This document shows, piece after piece, positions 63,623 through 64,000 of a stretch of 64,000 nucleotides of DNA. The stretch is from Duganella levis. GTDB lineage: Bacteria; Pseudomonadota; Gammaproteobacteria; Burkholderiales; Burkholderiaceae_D. Below the pieces are notes generated by a model, which saw only the letters and a list, made by a program, of their open reading frames with translations, made no database searches and was not told the DNA's origin. How positions within the stretch are numbered: position 1 is the first letter of the stretch; each line of letters begins with the position of its first letter. Position numbers and translations under genes: made by a program. The stretch is taken from assembly GCF_009857605.1 (NCBI RefSeq), contig NZ_WWCT01000009.1:1-64000 (forward strand), in the 5' to 3' direction.

Positions 63623-64000
63623 GTGAGCAAGCACGAAGATGAGGCCGCACTGGCGGCCGAGAAGCTAAGAATCATACGTGAAGGCGAGTTGTGGCGCATT
63701 AAGCTGGTCCACTCGAAAGCGCTGGTTGGCCAGGCGCTGCAACCGGATGCCCTGATGCACGGCGCCATCGACCATGCGGTCGGCCTGGCGCAGGCACGGC
63801 TGGGCGGCTTGCTGCACTCGGATGGCGGCGGCTTCAGCCTCAAGTCCCTGGCCTCGCTGGGGACGCTGAAATCGCTGATGCCGTATGCGCTGACGGTGGG
63901 TTCGTTCATCGCCCGCCGCAAGCTGATCAAGCCAGCACTGATACTGGCCACTGCGGCCGGTGTCGGCGTCGCATGGCTGATGCGCCGCAAAACCTCACCG
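63623..64000 (+). CDS. YqjK-like protein, 3' truncated by window
   Basis: A GTG start with AAGGAGAGG upstream, 9 bases after the YqjE-like stop; the frame stays open for 126 codons to the end of the window, so the protein is incomplete. A charged N-terminus (SKHEDEAALAAEKLRIIREG) is followed by a hydrophobic segment near the right edge (LIKPALILATAAGVGVAWLM). Position and pattern suggest a YqjK-type or DUF3318-type protein, but this is not certain. Confidence 0.65.
   Translation, partial: MSKHEDEAALAAEKLRIIREGELWRIKLVHSKALVGQALQPDALMHGAIDHAVGLAQARLGGLLHSDGGGFSLKSLASLGTLKSLMPYALTVGSFIARRKLIKPALILATAAGVGVAWLMRRKTSP

Noticed and set aside
1..64000. CRISPR array, rRNA operon or insertion sequence
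   Set aside because: No regularly spaced repeats, rRNA segments or transposase frames were seen.

Overview
The window looks like a chromosomal segment of a GC-rich betaproteobacterium, most likely Oxalobacteraceae (Massilia/Duganella/Janthinobacterium type). The clues are the dnaX-ybaB-recR order, Gram-negative porins of the betaproteobacterial type, a Gcr-type 'site-specific recombinase' membrane protein, PEP-CTERM proteins and a PaoABC-type aldehyde dehydrogenase. This is inference from gene content; no database search was possible. No plasmid, phage or transposase gene is visible. There is one tRNA, tRNA-Ser(UGA), and no CRISPR array.

Layout. 0-3 kb: 3' end of dnaX, then ybaB, recR and a CaiB/BaiF CoA-transferase, all tightly packed. 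3-8 kb: a BarA-like hybrid kinase two bases upstream of a REC-PAS-GGDEF-EAL regulator, on the minus strand. 8-11.5 kb: a UGT-like glycosyltransferase and two tandemly duplicated PEP-CTERM proteins, each with its own terminator; a near-consensus sigma-54 promoter lies just outside the duplicated unit. 11.5-14.2 kb: a translationally coupled minus-strand operon ThiF-like E1, nitroreductase-like protein, hexapeptide acyltransferase. 14.2-18.7 kb: cstA-ybdD with a terminator, divergent from a Cache sensor kinase and NarL-type regulator. 18.9-22.2 kb: a YuxH-like HDOD protein and a PAS-GGDEF-EAL protein. 22.2-25.9 kb: tRNA-Ser, an inverted copy of its 3' end, hairpins, a small membrane protein, and a TonB-dependent receptor followed at once by a 53-aa exported peptide with a twin CX3C pattern. 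26-32 kb: an SGNH hydrolase, a coiled-coil membrane protein, and a porin/LysR/2-hydroxyacid dehydrogenase set divergent from an ACS-type MFS transporter. 32-36.4 kb: paoABC and a 71-aa orphan.

36-49 kb: general metabolism and transport (serine hydrolase, two aminotransferases, giant AsmA/DUF748-like protein, EamA exporter, quinone-oxidoreductase-like enzyme with divergent LysR, AI-2E-family transporter). At 48.6-49 kb a 76-aa orphan gene sits behind two abutting LexA-type SOS boxes. 49-55 kb: membrane-lipid genes (PAP2 phosphatase, lipid kinase, metallophosphoesterase; convergent phospholipase D/cardiolipin synthase and Gcr-type membrane protein), with a 60-bp palindrome between the two sets. 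55-64 kb: a second porin, then a dense group of small envelope/stress-type proteins (DUF3617, lmo0937-like, glycine-zipper proteins, Crp/Fnr regulator, AsmA, DUF4398 lipoprotein, OmpA, ferritin-like, YqjD/ElaB-like, YqjE-like), running off the right edge.

The best candidates for undescribed biology are the SOS-box-controlled 76-aa gene, the TonB receptor/Cys-rich peptide pair beside the tRNA, the ThiF/nitroreductase/acyltransferase operon, and the PEP-CTERM duplication whose sigma-54 promoter serves only one copy.
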